Shown in pieces: positions 25,360 through 34,748 of a stretch of 47,582 nucleotides of DNA; position 1 is the first letter of the stretch; every line of letters begins with the position of its first letter. The position numbers and the translations under genes are program-made. Below the pieces are notes generated by a model. The model searched no databases. It worked only from the letters and a program-made list of their open reading frames with translations, and was not told the DNA's origin. The DNA comes from an uncultured Pseudogracilibacillus sp. (GTDB taxonomy: Bacteria > Bacillota > Bacilli > Bacillales > Amphibacillaceae). The stretch spans positions 1 through 47,582 of the forward strand of contig CALJVC010000047.1 in NCBI GenBank assembly GCA_937974845.1, written 5' to 3'.

Positions 25360-25419
25360 TGTAAAATATCTGTAAATTTTTTCTACTTTTTGTTAAACTG
25401 CTAATTTTAAAAGTGTTAA
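25360..25419 (-). promoter_or_regulatory. Pho-box array upstream of the second regulator
   Basis: On the minus strand there are TTAACA (25414-25419), TTAACA (25391-25396), TTTACA (25371-25376) and TTTACA (25360-25365). The last two are exactly 11 bases apart. This suggests the gene belongs to the Pho regulon and may be autoregulated. A -10 such as TACAAT overlaps the last repeat but is not certain. Confidence 0.65.
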
Positions 25420-25465
25420 GATTGAAAGACTTGAGTAATATAATAGCAGAGAAACTTCTAAAATA

Positions 25466-25502
25466 TAAAACCGTAGATAGACCTTCTGTCCATCTACGGT
25501 TG
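25466..25502 (-). terminator. Terminator of mdh
   Basis: AACCGTAGAT (minus strand, 25492-25501) pairs with ATCTACGGTT (25469-25478), followed by TTATATTTT. Separates mdh from the downstream Pho block. Confidence 0.85.
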
Positions 25503-25509
25503 TATGAGC

Positions 25510-26448
25510 TTAATGATAAGATAATAGTTTTAAAACCTTAATAACCGATGCAGCTGACTTCTCTAATGCTTTTTGCTCTTGATCGTTTAAATCTAATTCG
25601 ATTACTTTTTCGATACCCTTTCCACCAAGGATAACCGGGACTCCAAAATATAAATCCGACAGCCCATATTGACCTTCTAAATAGGCAATGGCGGGTAAAA
25701 TTCGCCGTTGATCCTTTAAAATTGCCTCAGCCATTTCTACTAAGGCAGCCGATGGTGCATAGTAGGCACTTCCGTTACCTAAAAGGCCGACGATTTCACC
25801 GCCCCCTTTGCGTGTCCGTTCTATAATCGCATCGAGACGGTCTTGATCAATTAGGCTTTCAACTGGTATCCCTCCTACTGCAGAATAACGCGTAAGAGGA
25901 ACCATATCATCACCATGACCACCCAATACAAAGCCTGTTACATCTTTTACAGAAACGTTTAATTCCTCTGCAATGAAAGTTCTAAAACGGGCGGTGTCGA
26001 GAACGCCCGATTGGCCAATGACCCTTTCCTTTGGGAAACCCGTTTCCTTATACATCGTGTAGGTCATCGCATCGACAGGATTCGACAACACAAGAACATA
26101 AGCGTCTTTAGCGTAGGTTTTAATCTCCTTCGCAACCGACTTAATAATATCTGCATTTGTCGTCACTAAATCATCGCGGCTCATTCCCGGGCGACGAGCA
26201 ATCCCTGCCGTTACAATTACGAGATCTGATCCTTCTATTTCTTTGTAATTAGAAGTTCCGGTAATCGATACGTCGTAGCCAAAAATTGGTGTCGACTGTA
26301 ACATATCAAGGGCCTTTCCCTTTGTCGGTTTTTCTACTTCTGGTAGATCTACTAGGACGATGTCACCTAATTCCTTTTGAGCAAGCATTAGAGCGGTCGT
26401 CGTTCCGGTAAAACCGGAACCGACGATCGATATCTTTTTACGTTTCAT
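25510..26448 (-). CDS. mdh: Malate dehydrogenase (LDH-type)
   Basis: Oxidises malate to oxaloacetate with NAD. The 312-residue product has a Rossmann start ISIVGSGFTGTTTALML, NAD-ribose Asp in VLVDLP, the substrate Arg segment ARRPGMSRDDL, the Asn in LSNPVDAMTY, a substrate Arg in GVLDTARFR and catalytic His in GGHGDDMVPL. It is the lactate-dehydrogenase-like MDH typical of Bacillus. It follows icd by 32 bases, so icd-mdh are likely co-transcribed. Confidence 0.96.
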   Translation of the reverse strand: MKRKKISIVGSGFTGTTTALMLAQKELGDIVLVDLPEVEKPTKGKALDMLQSTPIFGYDVSITGTSNYKEIEGSDLVIVTAGIARRPGMSRDDLVTTNADIIKSVAKEIKTYAKDAYVLVLSNPVDAMTYTMYKETGFPKERVIGQSGVLDTARFRTFIAEELNVSVKDVTGFVLGGHGDDMVPLTRYSAVGGIPVESLIDQDRLDAIIERTRKGGGEIVGLLGNGSAYYAPSAALVEMAEAILKDQRRILPAIAYLEGQYGLSDLYFGVPVILGGKGIEKVIELDLNDQEQKALEKSAASVIKVLKLLSYH

Positions 26449-26480
26449 ATCTTACCTACCGCCCTTTTTTATCGCTTATA

Positions 26481-27746
26481 TTATCCCATGTTCTTAATTA
26501 ATTCGTCACCGAACTCAGAGCATTTTACTTCTTTAGCATTATCCATTAAACGTGCGAAATCATAAGTAACGACTTTAGATGCAATCGTTTTGTTCATTGA
26601 TTCTGTAATAAGATCTGCTGCTTCGTGCCAACCCATATATTCTAACATAAGCACTCCTGATAAAATAACAGAGGATGGGTTTACCTTATCTAAGCCTGCA
26701 TATTTTGGAGCTGTACCGTGGGTAGCTTCAAAAATAGCATGGCCAGTATCGTAGTTAATGTTTGCACCTGGTGCGATACCAATTCCACCAACTTGAGCGG
26801 CTAAAGCGTCAGAAATATAGTCACCGTTTAAGTTCATTGTTACAACAACATCGAACTCTGCAGGACGAGTTAAAATTTGTTGTAAGAAAATGTCAGCAAT
26901 CGCGTCTTTAACGATGATTTTTCCTGCCTTTTCCGCTTCTTCTTGAGCCTTATTAGCTGCTTCTTTACCTTCTTTTTCAGCGATACGATCGTACTCTGCC
27001 CATGTGAACACTTTATCAGCAAACTCTTCTTCTGCTACTTCATAACCCCATTCCTTAAAGGCACCTTCTGTAAACTTCATAATGTTACCTTTATGAACGA
27101 TAGTTACACTATCACGGTTTTCATCGATAGCATACTGGATTGCTGCACGAACAAGACGCTTCGTACCCTCTTCAGAAATAGGTTTGATACCAATTCCAGA
27201 AGTTTCTGGGAAACGAATGTTTGTCACACCCATCTCTTCCTGTAAGAAGTCAATAACTTTTTTCGCTTCTGGTGTTCCTTGTTTCCATTCGATTCCAGCA
27301 TAAATATCTTCAGTGTTTTCACGAAATACGACCATGTCGACTAACTCAGGATGTTTAACCGGTGATGGTACTCCATCATAGTGCTTCACTGGTCGTAAGC
27401 AATTATAGAGGTCTAACTCTTGACGGAGGGCAACGTTTAATGAACGAAATCCACCGCCAACTGGTGTCGTAAGAGGTCCTTTGATAGCTACTTTATATTC
27501 TTCGATAATATCTAGTGTTTCTTGTGGTAACCATTCGCCTGTTTCATTATAAGCCTTTTCCCCTGCTAAAACTTCTTTCCATTGGATTTTACGTTTACCA
27601 TCATAGGCTTTCTCTACCGCTGCATCGAGTACACGGCTCGCTGCTGCCCAAATGTCAGGTCCTGTTCCATCTCCTTCAATAAATGGAATTACTGGTTGAT
27701 CAGGTACGTTCAACTTCCCATTTTCTATTGTGATTTTATTAGTCAT
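26481..27746 (-). CDS. icd: Isocitrate dehydrogenase (NADP)
   Basis: Converts isocitrate to 2-oxoglutarate with NADP. The 421-residue product is full length. Visible motifs: FIEGDGTGPDIW, the substrate Ser loop GGGFRSLNVALRQELDLY with following Arg in CLRPV, FRENTEDIYAGIEW, and the metal/cofactor region NLNGDYISDALAAQVGGIG and EATHGTAPKYAG. An AGGAGG site precedes ATG. It lies downstream of citZ, separated by a hairpin and about 290 bases, where a separate promoter could sit (TATACT is seen near 27877-27882, but its -35 is poor). Confidence 0.97.
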   Translation of the reverse strand: MTNKITIENGKLNVPDQPVIPFIEGDGTGPDIWAAASRVLDAAVEKAYDGKRKIQWKEVLAGEKAYNETGEWLPQETLDIIEEYKVAIKGPLTTPVGGGFRSLNVALRQELDLYNCLRPVKHYDGVPSPVKHPELVDMVVFRENTEDIYAGIEWKQGTPEAKKVIDFLQEEMGVTNIRFPETSGIGIKPISEEGTKRLVRAAIQYAIDENRDSVTIVHKGNIMKFTEGAFKEWGYEVAEEEFADKVFTWAEYDRIAEKEGKEAANKAQEEAEKAGKIIVKDAIADIFLQQILTRPAEFDVVVTMNLNGDYISDALAAQVGGIGIAPGANINYDTGHAIFEATHGTAPKYAGLDKVNPSSVILSGVLMLEYMGWHEAADLITESMNKTIASKVVTYDFARLMDNAKEVKCSEFGDELIKNMG

Positions 27747-28038
27747 TCTATAATACCTCCTAAAAATAATAAGCGAAGATTATTTGAGAAAACATTCACA
27801 AAGATACACTACAAGACTGTACACTAGCAACGATTCTTTTTCTCTTTGATCGTATTCTACGATTAACCAACTTTTAGTATAACATAACTTTTATTATCTT
27901 TGGTGTGAAACCTTCCGGATGACGCAACTAGACGACAAAGGATTCATGTAGTCTTCGTCAATCAAATATATTTTTTATCAAACGAATAGCCGGTAAAACC
28001 GGCTATTCATTTGCACATCAACTTCAACTATACACCGA
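27747..28038 (-). promoter_or_regulatory. citZ-icd intergenic region with citZ hairpin
   Basis: The gap holds the hairpin GAATAGCCGG-TTTTA-CCGGCTATTC (27984-28008) just after the citZ stop, with a broken T-run (TTTGATAAAAAA), so it may be a partial terminator or an mRNA-end stabiliser. The remainder is AT-rich, with a possible -10 TATACT for icd. I see no other gene or repeat here. Confidence 0.55.
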
Positions 28039-29154
28039 TTATCGCTTTTCAATTGGGACGTATTCACGTAAAGAAGGTCCTGTATAATCGGCACGTGGAC
28101 GAATGAGACGGTTATTGTCATATTGTTCTAAGATGTGAGCTAACCATCCTGACATACGGCTCACCGCAAAAATAGGTGTAAAGAGATCATGGTCAATTCC
28201 TAAACTATGATAAACAGAAGCTGAGTAGAAATCGACGTTAGCAGGTAAGCCTTTTTCTTCCTTAATAAATTCTTCGATTTTCACAGACATTCGATACCAT
28301 TTTTCTTCGCCACGTAACTTTGTCAATTCACGAGACATTTCTTTTAAGAATTTTGCTCGAGGGTCTCCTTTACGATAAACCCGGTGACCCATTCCCATAA
28401 TCTTTTCTTTTTTCGCTAATTTTTCCTTTACATAAGGGATAGCGTTTTCTTCTTCGCCAATCTCTGTCAACATAGCCATTACTTGCTCGTTCGCCCCACC
28501 ATGTAAAGGCCCCTTTAGAGCAGCGATTGCCGAAGTAATTCCTGAATATACGTCAGATAAAGTTGCTACGCATACTCGGGCAGTAAATGTAGATGCGTTT
28601 AATTCATGGTCAGCATGTAAAACTAGTGCCTTATCGATCGCTTCTACTTCAATAGGTTCAGCTTCTTTACCATTTAACATGTATAAGAAGTTCTCCGCAA
28701 AAGTTAAATCCTTACGTGGTTTTACTGGTTCTTTACCCTGACGGAGGCGTGAGAAAGCCGTTACAATTGTAGCCACTCGAGCCTGTAGACGAATCGCTTT
28801 ACGCTTGTTCGCTTCTGGGTCCATCACTTCTGCTTCTTCGTCATAGAGACCAAGTAAGGAAATGGCTGTACGTAAAGCTGCCATTGGATGCACCGATTTT
28901 AAATCGTATGACTTCAAATGATCGATTACAGCTTCCGGCACTTCCATTTCGTTCGCTAACTGCGTACGAAGTTCGTTTAACTGTGCTTCATTTGGGAGCT
29001 CTCGATTCCATAGCAAATAGATGACTTCTTCAAAGGATGCATGTTCAGCTAGGTCGTCTATTCTATACCCTGCGTAAGCTAGCTGGTCATCAATAATCGA
29101 ACAGATTGATGATTCAGTAGCGACAACTCCTTCAAGTCCTTTTGTTGCTGTCAT
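28039..29154 (-). CDS. citZ: Citrate synthase II
   Basis: Condenses acetyl-CoA and oxaloacetate, entering the citric acid cycle. The 371-residue product has catalytic residues in HADHELNASTFTARV and GMGHRVYRKGDPRA (His) and NVDFYSASVYHSLGI (Asp), and the oxaloacetate-binding His in the middle. In Bacillus this is the main citrate synthase and heads citZ-icd-mdh, the order seen here. AAAGGAG lies about 9 bases upstream of ATG. It is divergent from ytvI; the shared 225-base gap has a TATAAT for citZ near 29230. Confidence 0.96.
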   Translation of the reverse strand: MTATKGLEGVVATESSICSIIDDQLAYAGYRIDDLAEHASFEEVIYLLWNRELPNEAQLNELRTQLANEMEVPEAVIDHLKSYDLKSVHPMAALRTAISLLGLYDEEAEVMDPEANKRKAIRLQARVATIVTAFSRLRQGKEPVKPRKDLTFAENFLYMLNGKEAEPIEVEAIDKALVLHADHELNASTFTARVCVATLSDVYSGITSAIAALKGPLHGGANEQVMAMLTEIGEEENAIPYVKEKLAKKEKIMGMGHRVYRKGDPRAKFLKEMSRELTKLRGEEKWYRMSVKIEEFIKEEKGLPANVDFYSASVYHSLGIDHDLFTPIFAVSRMSGWLAHILEQYDNNRLIRPRADYTGPSLREYVPIEKR

Positions 29155-29379
29155 ATCTTATCTCTCCTTTTTAAATTAAACTCAAACTACATGAATATAT
29201 ATAAATAAAATCTCTTTATCTCTAAAAGGTATTATATAGGATTTTGACAATAAAGTGAATTGAAAGGTATTCGTTAAAAAAGTTTCCTAGTTATTTGCTA
29301 CTCTTTTTTATTCTAGGCTTCTATTCTTTTTCCCTCTTTCATATAACATAAACAGATTACTTCAAGCGGGGGAGTATAT

Positions 29380-30480
29380 ATGGACAAGTCTTGGAAAGAG
29401 CAAGTTCGGCGCCTAGCGTTCATTGTTAGCTTGCTCGCAATTTTTATCGGATTAACCTATCTCGCCATCGTTTATTTCTTTCCTTTTCTATTCGCTACTC
29501 TTATTAGCTTTCTTCTGCAACCCTTTGTCAATTATTTAACTTCTAAATGGCGAATCACTCGAGGTCCGGCTAGTCTAATGGTTCTTTTTTCTTTTTCTGT
29601 ACTTGCTCTTTTTCTTTCTTTCTTTGTCCTTAAGCAACTATACGAAGAACTAGGACAACTTTTACAACACATTCCTTATTACATTCAAGAGTTACATTTT
29701 CTTTTAATTCATGTAGAACGTACAATTGCCCTTCCTATTCTCGAAAGATTACAATTAATCTTTCCCTTCATCCACTTTGACGATTCTTTAAGTAGCTTAC
29801 TAATTGATAAAATAAGGGCCAATCTTTCTATTTTTTTACAAGAAGGGATAAAGAAAATTACGACGGTCTTAACTTCCTTTATTCATCTAGCCATCATTTT
29901 TCTTTTCGTCTTACTTACTACTTATTTTATGACGAAGGATTATGAAAAAATTACCCGTTTTATACAACCGCTAATCCCAAAGCCTATCTTTCTTTTATTT
30001 CTACATATTAAACGAGCAACGAAACGGTCGATTGTCGGTCTCCTTAAAGTACAAGTCATCCTAGCTCTTATAACTGGAGGAATTGCTTATTTATATTTAC
30101 TAGTCTTCCGCTTTGAACATCCTTTGATCGTGGCCCTTATACTTATGATTCTCGAACTTCTGCCTTATTTAGGAATTGGTCTCTTCTTACTTCCTTGGAT
30201 TCTCTTTCTCTTTTTGACTGGAAACTATGTTGCTACGATTTTAATCGCTTCCTTGTATATTGCTTTACTAATATTAAGGCAAATAATAGAGCCGAAGCTC
30301 CTTGCAGGAAACCTCGGCTTACATCCACTCGTTACGATCTTTATTCTTTTTTTAAGTATGAAATTCTTTGGAGCTATAGGTCTGTTTTTAACACCTATAC
30401 TCCTTGTCTTCGTAAGCAGTTTATACCATGCTGACGTTTTTCGCTTGTTATATCACTATGTTTATTACGGACGGTTCTAA
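29380..30480 (+). CDS. ytvI: AI-2E family membrane transporter (YtvI-like)
   Basis: A 366-residue membrane protein with about eight hydrophobic helices (first near 14-50, last group near 260-345) and the usual soluble domain between them. The family name comes from E. coli TqsA; substrates differ, and several relatives are Na+/H+ antiporters or sporulation permeases, so the substrate is not known. Conserved stretch LELLPYLGIGLFLLPW and QIIEPKLLAGNLGLHPL match the family's C-terminal signature. GGGGGAG precedes ATG. It is one of the few plus-strand genes; position between citZ and fxsA matches B. subtilis. Confidence 0.88.
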   Translation: MDKSWKEQVRRLAFIVSLLAIFIGLTYLAIVYFFPFLFATLISFLLQPFVNYLTSKWRITRGPASLMVLFSFSVLALFLSFFVLKQLYEELGQLLQHIPYYIQELHFLLIHVERTIALPILERLQLIFPFIHFDDSLSSLLIDKIRANLSIFLQEGIKKITTVLTSFIHLAIIFLFVLLTTYFMTKDYEKITRFIQPLIPKPIFLLFLHIKRATKRSIVGLLKVQVILALITGGIAYLYLLVFRFEHPLIVALILMILELLPYLGIGLFLLPWILFLFLTGNYVATILIASLYIALLILRQIIEPKLLAGNLGLHPLVTIFILFLSMKFFGAIGLFLTPILLVFVSSLYHADVFRLLYHYVYYGRF

Positions 30481-30488
30481 GGATCCTT

Positions 30489-30881
30489 TTACCATTTACG
30501 AAATATTATCTTGCCGTTCGAAATTTGTTTAGCGATATAATACTTTAATAGGGAGCGAAAAGGTTTCCTCGTTAAAGGAAATAAAATTAAAAAGCCAATT
30601 ACATCTGTGAAAAAGCCCGGGGTAATAATTAATACAGCACCGATTAAAATACAGATTCCATCAAAGATTTCATCCTTGGGAATTTCTCCCCGCATAATCG
30701 ATTCTTGCGCCCGACGCCAAGTCTCTACCCCTTCAAATCGAACGATCAAACTTCCTAATACCCCGGTAAGGATAATAAGTAAAAACACCGAAAGGGCACC
30801 TATATGACTCCCAGTCCATATAAATAAGGCAATTTCAATCGCTGGAACAACGATAAAAAGAAGTAACAACCAAACAGTCAA
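30489..30881 (-). CDS. fxsA: FxsA-like membrane protein (YtwI)
   Basis: A 130-residue membrane protein of the FxsA family; E. coli FxsA affects exclusion of phage T7 by F plasmids, and the Bacillus role is not known. It starts MTVWLLLLFIVVPAIEIALFI, then a short hairpin, IGALSVFLLIILTGVLGSLIVRFEG, and a later helix LIGAVLIITPGFFTDVIGFLI, in which the TPGFFTDVIGF stretch is the family hallmark. The start is TTG with AAAGGTGA about 6 bases before. It converges with ytvI and follows pyk by 39 bases. Confidence 0.9.
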   Translation of the reverse strand: MTVWLLLLFIVVPAIEIALFIWTGSHIGALSVFLLIILTGVLGSLIVRFEGVETWRRAQESIMRGEIPKDEIFDGICILIGAVLIITPGFFTDVIGFLILFPLTRKPFRSLLKYYIAKQISNGKIIFRKW

Positions 30882-30920
30882 GATACATCACCTTTCTTCT
30901 TACGAAAAAGCACTCGTCCT

Positions 30921-32678
30921 TTACAAGACACTGGCATAGCCTTGGTGAATATTTCCCGTACCGCCGTCGATGGTAATCGGTTCGTTATCAGGTATTTTTT
31001 CATAGTCCTTGACGCCGACGACAACGGGAACGCCTAGACTCAAACCGATTACAGCTGCATGGGAGGTGATTCCCCCTTCTCCTGCTACAATTCCTCCTGC
31101 TTTACGAATAGCAGGAATCATGTCTTTATTTGTTGAAGCAGTAACAATAATATCGCCCTCTTTTACACGACGATTCGCTTCTTCAGCATCCTTTACGACA
31201 ACGGCCCGTCCATAAGCATAATGACGACCGATGCCGATTCCTTTAGTAATGACATTTCCTATCACATGGACCTTTAACATGTTTGTCGTTCCACTAACAC
31301 CAACTGGAACACCAGCGGTAATAATTACTTTGGCCCCCCGCTCAAAGAGCTTCGTCTCCAATCCTTTATTAACGGCGATATCTAACAATTCATCCGTCGA
31401 GCTAGCCCCTTCACTTAACACCGGATAGACACCCCACACGAGGGTTAAACGCCGTAACACTTCTTTAGTAAAGGTGATGGCAATGATTGGTACATTTGGC
31501 CGATATTTCGCTGCCATTCGAGCAGAGTGGCCGCTTTCTGTAGGGGTAATAATAGCACTCACATCTAAATTGGCCGCAACATTCGTTACCGATTGACTAA
31601 TCGCATCGGTAATTGTGATCACTTCCAGCTTACTCTGCTTACGGAATAAAGTTTCCCGGTCGATCGCCGGTTCTACTTTTATTGCGATTTCATTCATCAT
31701 CTTTACTGCTTCTACAGGAAACTTACCGGCAGCCGTTTCACCCGACAACATAATTGCATCTGTACCATCTAAGATCGCATTGGCCACGTCAGAAGCTTCT
31801 GCCCTTGTCGGACGGGGATCCCATTGCATGGAATCGAGCATTTGGGTCGCTGTAATAACAGGTTTACCTACTAAATTACACCGTTCAATTAAATCCTTTT
31901 GGACAAGAGGAACTTCTTCAGGTGGAATCTCGACGCCTAAATCTCCCCTAGCCACCATAATACCGTAACTCGCTTTTAAAATTTTATCGAACTGTTCTAC
32001 ACCCCGACGGTTTTCAATCTTAGAAATAATCTGTATTTGCTCTCCACCGTTTTGATCTAGCATCTTTCGAATCATGATAACATCTTCCTGATCTTGAACG
32101 AAAGAGGCCGCGATAAAGTCGACACCTTGTTCAATCCCAAACAAAATATCCTTTTTATCCTTTTCGGTTAGGGCAGGTAAATTCACATGGGCTTCGGGTA
32201 TATTGACGCCTTTTTTATCCTTGATGACTCCGCTATTTAAGACCTTTGCCTGTATTTCCTTCTTGGAGATATCGATAGCTTCTACCCGTAATTGGATAAG
32301 TCCATCGTCGAGGGATATAATCGACCCTTCTCTTACATCATAAATCAACCCTTCATGCGTAACAGAAAAGCGCTCCTTCGTGCCGACAATATCATCCATA
32401 ACAATAAAAACGGTATCGCCTTCAGATAAAGTCGCTTCACCATCTTTAAAAGAACGGGTACGAATCTCTGGTCCTTGTAAATCAATCAAGATGGATACAG
32501 GGGTATCGAGTTCTTCAGAAACTTGCCGAATCCTTTTGATCCTTTCTTCATGCTCCTCATAATTACCGTGTGAGAAATTTAGCCGAGCGACGTCCATTCC
32601 CTGAATTACTAGTTCTTTTAAAATATCATAATCTTCAGATGCTGGTCCGATAGTACAAACAATTTTCGTTTTCCTCAC
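30921..32678 (-). CDS. pyk: Pyruvate kinase (with C-terminal PEP-utiliser domain)
   Basis: Last step of glycolysis, making ATP and pyruvate from phosphoenolpyruvate. The open frame runs to 32792, but the GTG at 32678, 6 bases after GGAGGG, gives MRKTKIVCTIGPASE, the normal start, and 585 residues. The barrel has IISKIENRRGVEQFD, MVARGDLGVEIP and the signature region ATQMLDSM...RAEASDVANAI...SGETAAGKFP. After residue 475 there is an extra domain with GGITSHAAVIGLSLGVPVVVG, the phospho-His swivelling-domain motif of PEP synthase, as in other Bacillus enzymes. Second gene of pfkA-pyk. Confidence 0.97.
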   Translation of the reverse strand: MRKTKIVCTIGPASEDYDILKELVIQGMDVARLNFSHGNYEEHEERIKRIRQVSEELDTPVSILIDLQGPEIRTRSFKDGEATLSEGDTVFIVMDDIVGTKERFSVTHEGLIYDVREGSIISLDDGLIQLRVEAIDISKKEIQAKVLNSGVIKDKKGVNIPEAHVNLPALTEKDKKDILFGIEQGVDFIAASFVQDQEDVIMIRKMLDQNGGEQIQIISKIENRRGVEQFDKILKASYGIMVARGDLGVEIPPEEVPLVQKDLIERCNLVGKPVITATQMLDSMQWDPRPTRAEASDVANAILDGTDAIMLSGETAAGKFPVEAVKMMNEIAIKVEPAIDRETLFRKQSKLEVITITDAISQSVTNVAANLDVSAIITPTESGHSARMAAKYRPNVPIIAITFTKEVLRRLTLVWGVYPVLSEGASSTDELLDIAVNKGLETKLFERGAKVIITAGVPVGVSGTTNMLKVHVIGNVITKGIGIGRHYAYGRAVVVKDAEEANRRVKEGDIIVTASTNKDMIPAIRKAGGIVAGEGGITSHAAVIGLSLGVPVVVGVKDYEKIPDNEPITIDGGTGNIHQGYASVL

Positions 32679-32697
32679 TCTTTTCCCTCCTATATGT

Positions 32698-33657
32698 TTA
32701 ATAAGATAAATCTTTAGATAAACGATATAATCTATCGTCGATTGTATGGTTTGCTTGTAGGATTGTTTCGATCGGCTGAGCAATCGGTTCATTTTGTCGA
32801 TAGCCTACAATTTTTCCATTTTCTTTCTTCTCGATTAAATCTATAGCCATTCCTCCTAGTGTACTTGCCAACACCCGATCCCGGGCAGAAGGTGAACCGC
32901 CCCGTTGAACATGGCCTAATACCGTCACTCTCGTTTCATCACCTGTAGCCTTTTCAATTTCTTTCGCATAGCTTTTACCGTCACCTACCCCTTCGGCTAA
33001 GACGATGATACTATGCTTTTTGCCACGTTTTCTTGCACTTTTCAAACGTTCAACGACTTCATCAAAGGAGGTTTTCTTTTCAGGAATAATAATACTTTCA
33101 GCCCCTGCAGCTAAACCAGCGTACAAAGCTAGGTCTCCTGCATCTCTTCCCATTACTTCAACAACATAGGTTCGTTCATGGGACGTAGCCGTGTCACGAA
33201 TCTTATCCACTGACTCAATTACAGTATTTAAAGCCGTATCGAAGCCTATCGTATAATCTATTCCATAAATATCATTATCGATTGTCGCAGGCACACCAAC
33301 GACTGAAATACCATACTTCATCAAACTTTGGGCTCCGCGAATAGAACCATCGCCTCCGATGACAACCAAGTATGTAATGCCGTGTTTCTTTAACTGCTCG
33401 ACTGCCTGTGCTTGTCCTTCTTCAGTTCGAAAAGCTTCGCTTCTTGCAGAATATAAAAAGGTCCCTCCCCGATGGATAATATCGCCAACGGTTCCTACTT
33501 CCATCGGCTTAATGATTCCATTAATTAATCCTTCATAACCATAATAAATACCATAAACTTGATAACCCTTCGCAATCCCCTTTCGTACGACAGCCCGAAT
33601 CGCCGCATTCATTCCAGGGGCATCTCCTCCACTTGTCAATACTCCTATTTTCTCCAT
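32698..33657 (-). CDS. pfkA: ATP-dependent 6-phosphofructokinase
   Basis: Phosphorylates fructose-6-phosphate, the committed step of glycolysis. The 319-residue product is the size of other Bacillus PfkA. ATP-site motifs are LTSGGDAPGMNAAIRA and VIGGDGSIRGA; the catalytic Asp lies in VPATIDNDIYG; the substrate side has EVMGRDAGDLAL. Arg residues at the effector site (RSEAF region, RKRGKKHS) fit allosteric control by ADP and PEP. It precedes pyk by 19 bases, forming pfkA-pyk. Confidence 0.97.
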   Translation of the reverse strand: MEKIGVLTSGGDAPGMNAAIRAVVRKGIAKGYQVYGIYYGYEGLINGIIKPMEVGTVGDIIHRGGTFLYSARSEAFRTEEGQAQAVEQLKKHGITYLVVIGGDGSIRGAQSLMKYGISVVGVPATIDNDIYGIDYTIGFDTALNTVIESVDKIRDTATSHERTYVVEVMGRDAGDLALYAGLAAGAESIIIPEKKTSFDEVVERLKSARKRGKKHSIIVLAEGVGDGKSYAKEIEKATGDETRVTVLGHVQRGGSPSARDRVLASTLGGMAIDLIEKKENGKIVGYRQNEPIAQPIETILQANHTIDDRLYRLSKDLSY

Positions 33658-33765
33658 TTTAACACCTCACTATAACGATTATTGCTAACTTATTTCTTCT
33701 AAATAGCTAGGAATGTGTTCGACTGTTTTATAAATACACTATACAATTTATAAATAAAACGACGA

Positions 33766-33792
33766 AAAGGTTGACATCAGTCAACCTTTCCC
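33766..33792 (-). terminator. Terminator of accD-accA
   Basis: GGTTGAC-TGAT-GTCAACC with flanking AAA/TTT lies 1-2 bases after the accA stop on the minus strand and is followed by TTTTCGTCG. The U run is short, so termination may be partial. Confidence 0.7.
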
Positions 33793-34748
33793 TACTCCTC
33801 AATAAAGACACCTATTTGGCTATATTTTTGCCAACGATCTTCTAAAAGTTCCTCAGCACTATAATTGGCGTAGTGTAAAAGAGATTTCGTTAATACTTCG
33901 TCCATATATTTAGCCTGTTTCGTTACGTCCCGATGGGCGCCTCCAAGAGGCTCAGGAATAATCTCGTCGATAATATTTAAGGCCTTTAAGTCTTGGGCCG
34001 TAATCCGTAAAGACTCCGCTGCCTTCTCCGATTCTTTTGCATCCTTCCATAAAATCGATGCCGCCCCTTCTGGTGAGATGACGGAATATGTAGAGTTCTC
34101 TAACATATGAATATGGTTACCGATGCCTAGAGCTAGGGCACCACCGCTTCCTCCTTCACCGATGACGATGGAGATAATTGGAACGGTTAAACCAGACATT
34201 TCTTTTAGATTATACGCAATCGCCTCGCTTTGCCCTCTTTCTTCCGCCTCTCTTCCCGGTTCTGCACCCTTTGTATCAATAAAGGTAACGATTGGTCGAC
34301 GATGTTTTTCAGCCAATCTCATATGACGCATTGCCTTCCGATAGCCTTCAGGGTGGGGCATACCAAAATTACGGGCGATGTTTTCCTTTGTATTTTTACC
34401 CCGTTGATGGCCGACGACGGTAATCGGGTTGCCATGATAATTAGCTATTCCACAAATAATAGCTTGGTCATCGGCATAGAAGCGATCACCATGAAATTCG
34501 ATGAAGTCATCGAAAAGGAGTTGAATGTAATCGAGGGTCGTCGGGCGTAATTGATGGCGGGCTATTTGCACCCGATTCCAGGGGCGTAAGTTTGTATAAA
34601 TATCTTTTTCTAAATGAGCTAGACGTTTTTCTAAGGTTGCGATTTCTTCTTCCAAATTAATGTTGCTATCTACGGATACTTTTTTTAACTCGTTAATTTG
34701 TTCACGTAAATTGTATATCGGCTTTTCAAAGTCTAGTACATGTCTCAT
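33792..34748 (-). CDS. accA: Acetyl-CoA carboxylase carboxyltransferase alpha subunit
   Basis: With AccD transfers the carboxyl group from biotin to acetyl-CoA, the first step of fatty-acid synthesis. The 318-residue product has a crotonase-like fold: VVGHQRGKNTKENIARNFGM, FIDTKGAEPGREAEERGQ, IISIVIGEGGSGGALALG and YSVISPEGAASILWKD. The start ATG overlaps the accD stop (ATGA), so the two subunits are translated in balance. A leading coiled-coil region (residues 10-55) is normal. Confidence 0.96.
   Translation of the reverse strand: MRHVLDFEKPIYNLREQINELKKVSVDSNINLEEEIATLEKRLAHLEKDIYTNLRPWNRVQIARHQLRPTTLDYIQLLFDDFIEFHGDRFYADDQAIICGIANYHGNPITVVGHQRGKNTKENIARNFGMPHPEGYRKAMRHMRLAEKHRRPIVTFIDTKGAEPGREAEERGQSEAIAYNLKEMSGLTVPIISIVIGEGGSGGALALGIGNHIHMLENSTYSVISPEGAASILWKDAKESEKAAESLRITAQDLKALNIIDEIIPEPLGGAHRDVTKQAKYMDEVLTKSLLHYANYSAEELLEDRWQKYSQIGVFIEE

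Noticed and set aside
31615..31968. Plus-strand 117-residue frame inside pyk
   Set aside because: Antisense to a conserved catalytic region; open by codon bias only.
34230..34550. Plus-strand 106-residue frame inside accA
   Set aside because: Antisense shadow; no ribosome site.
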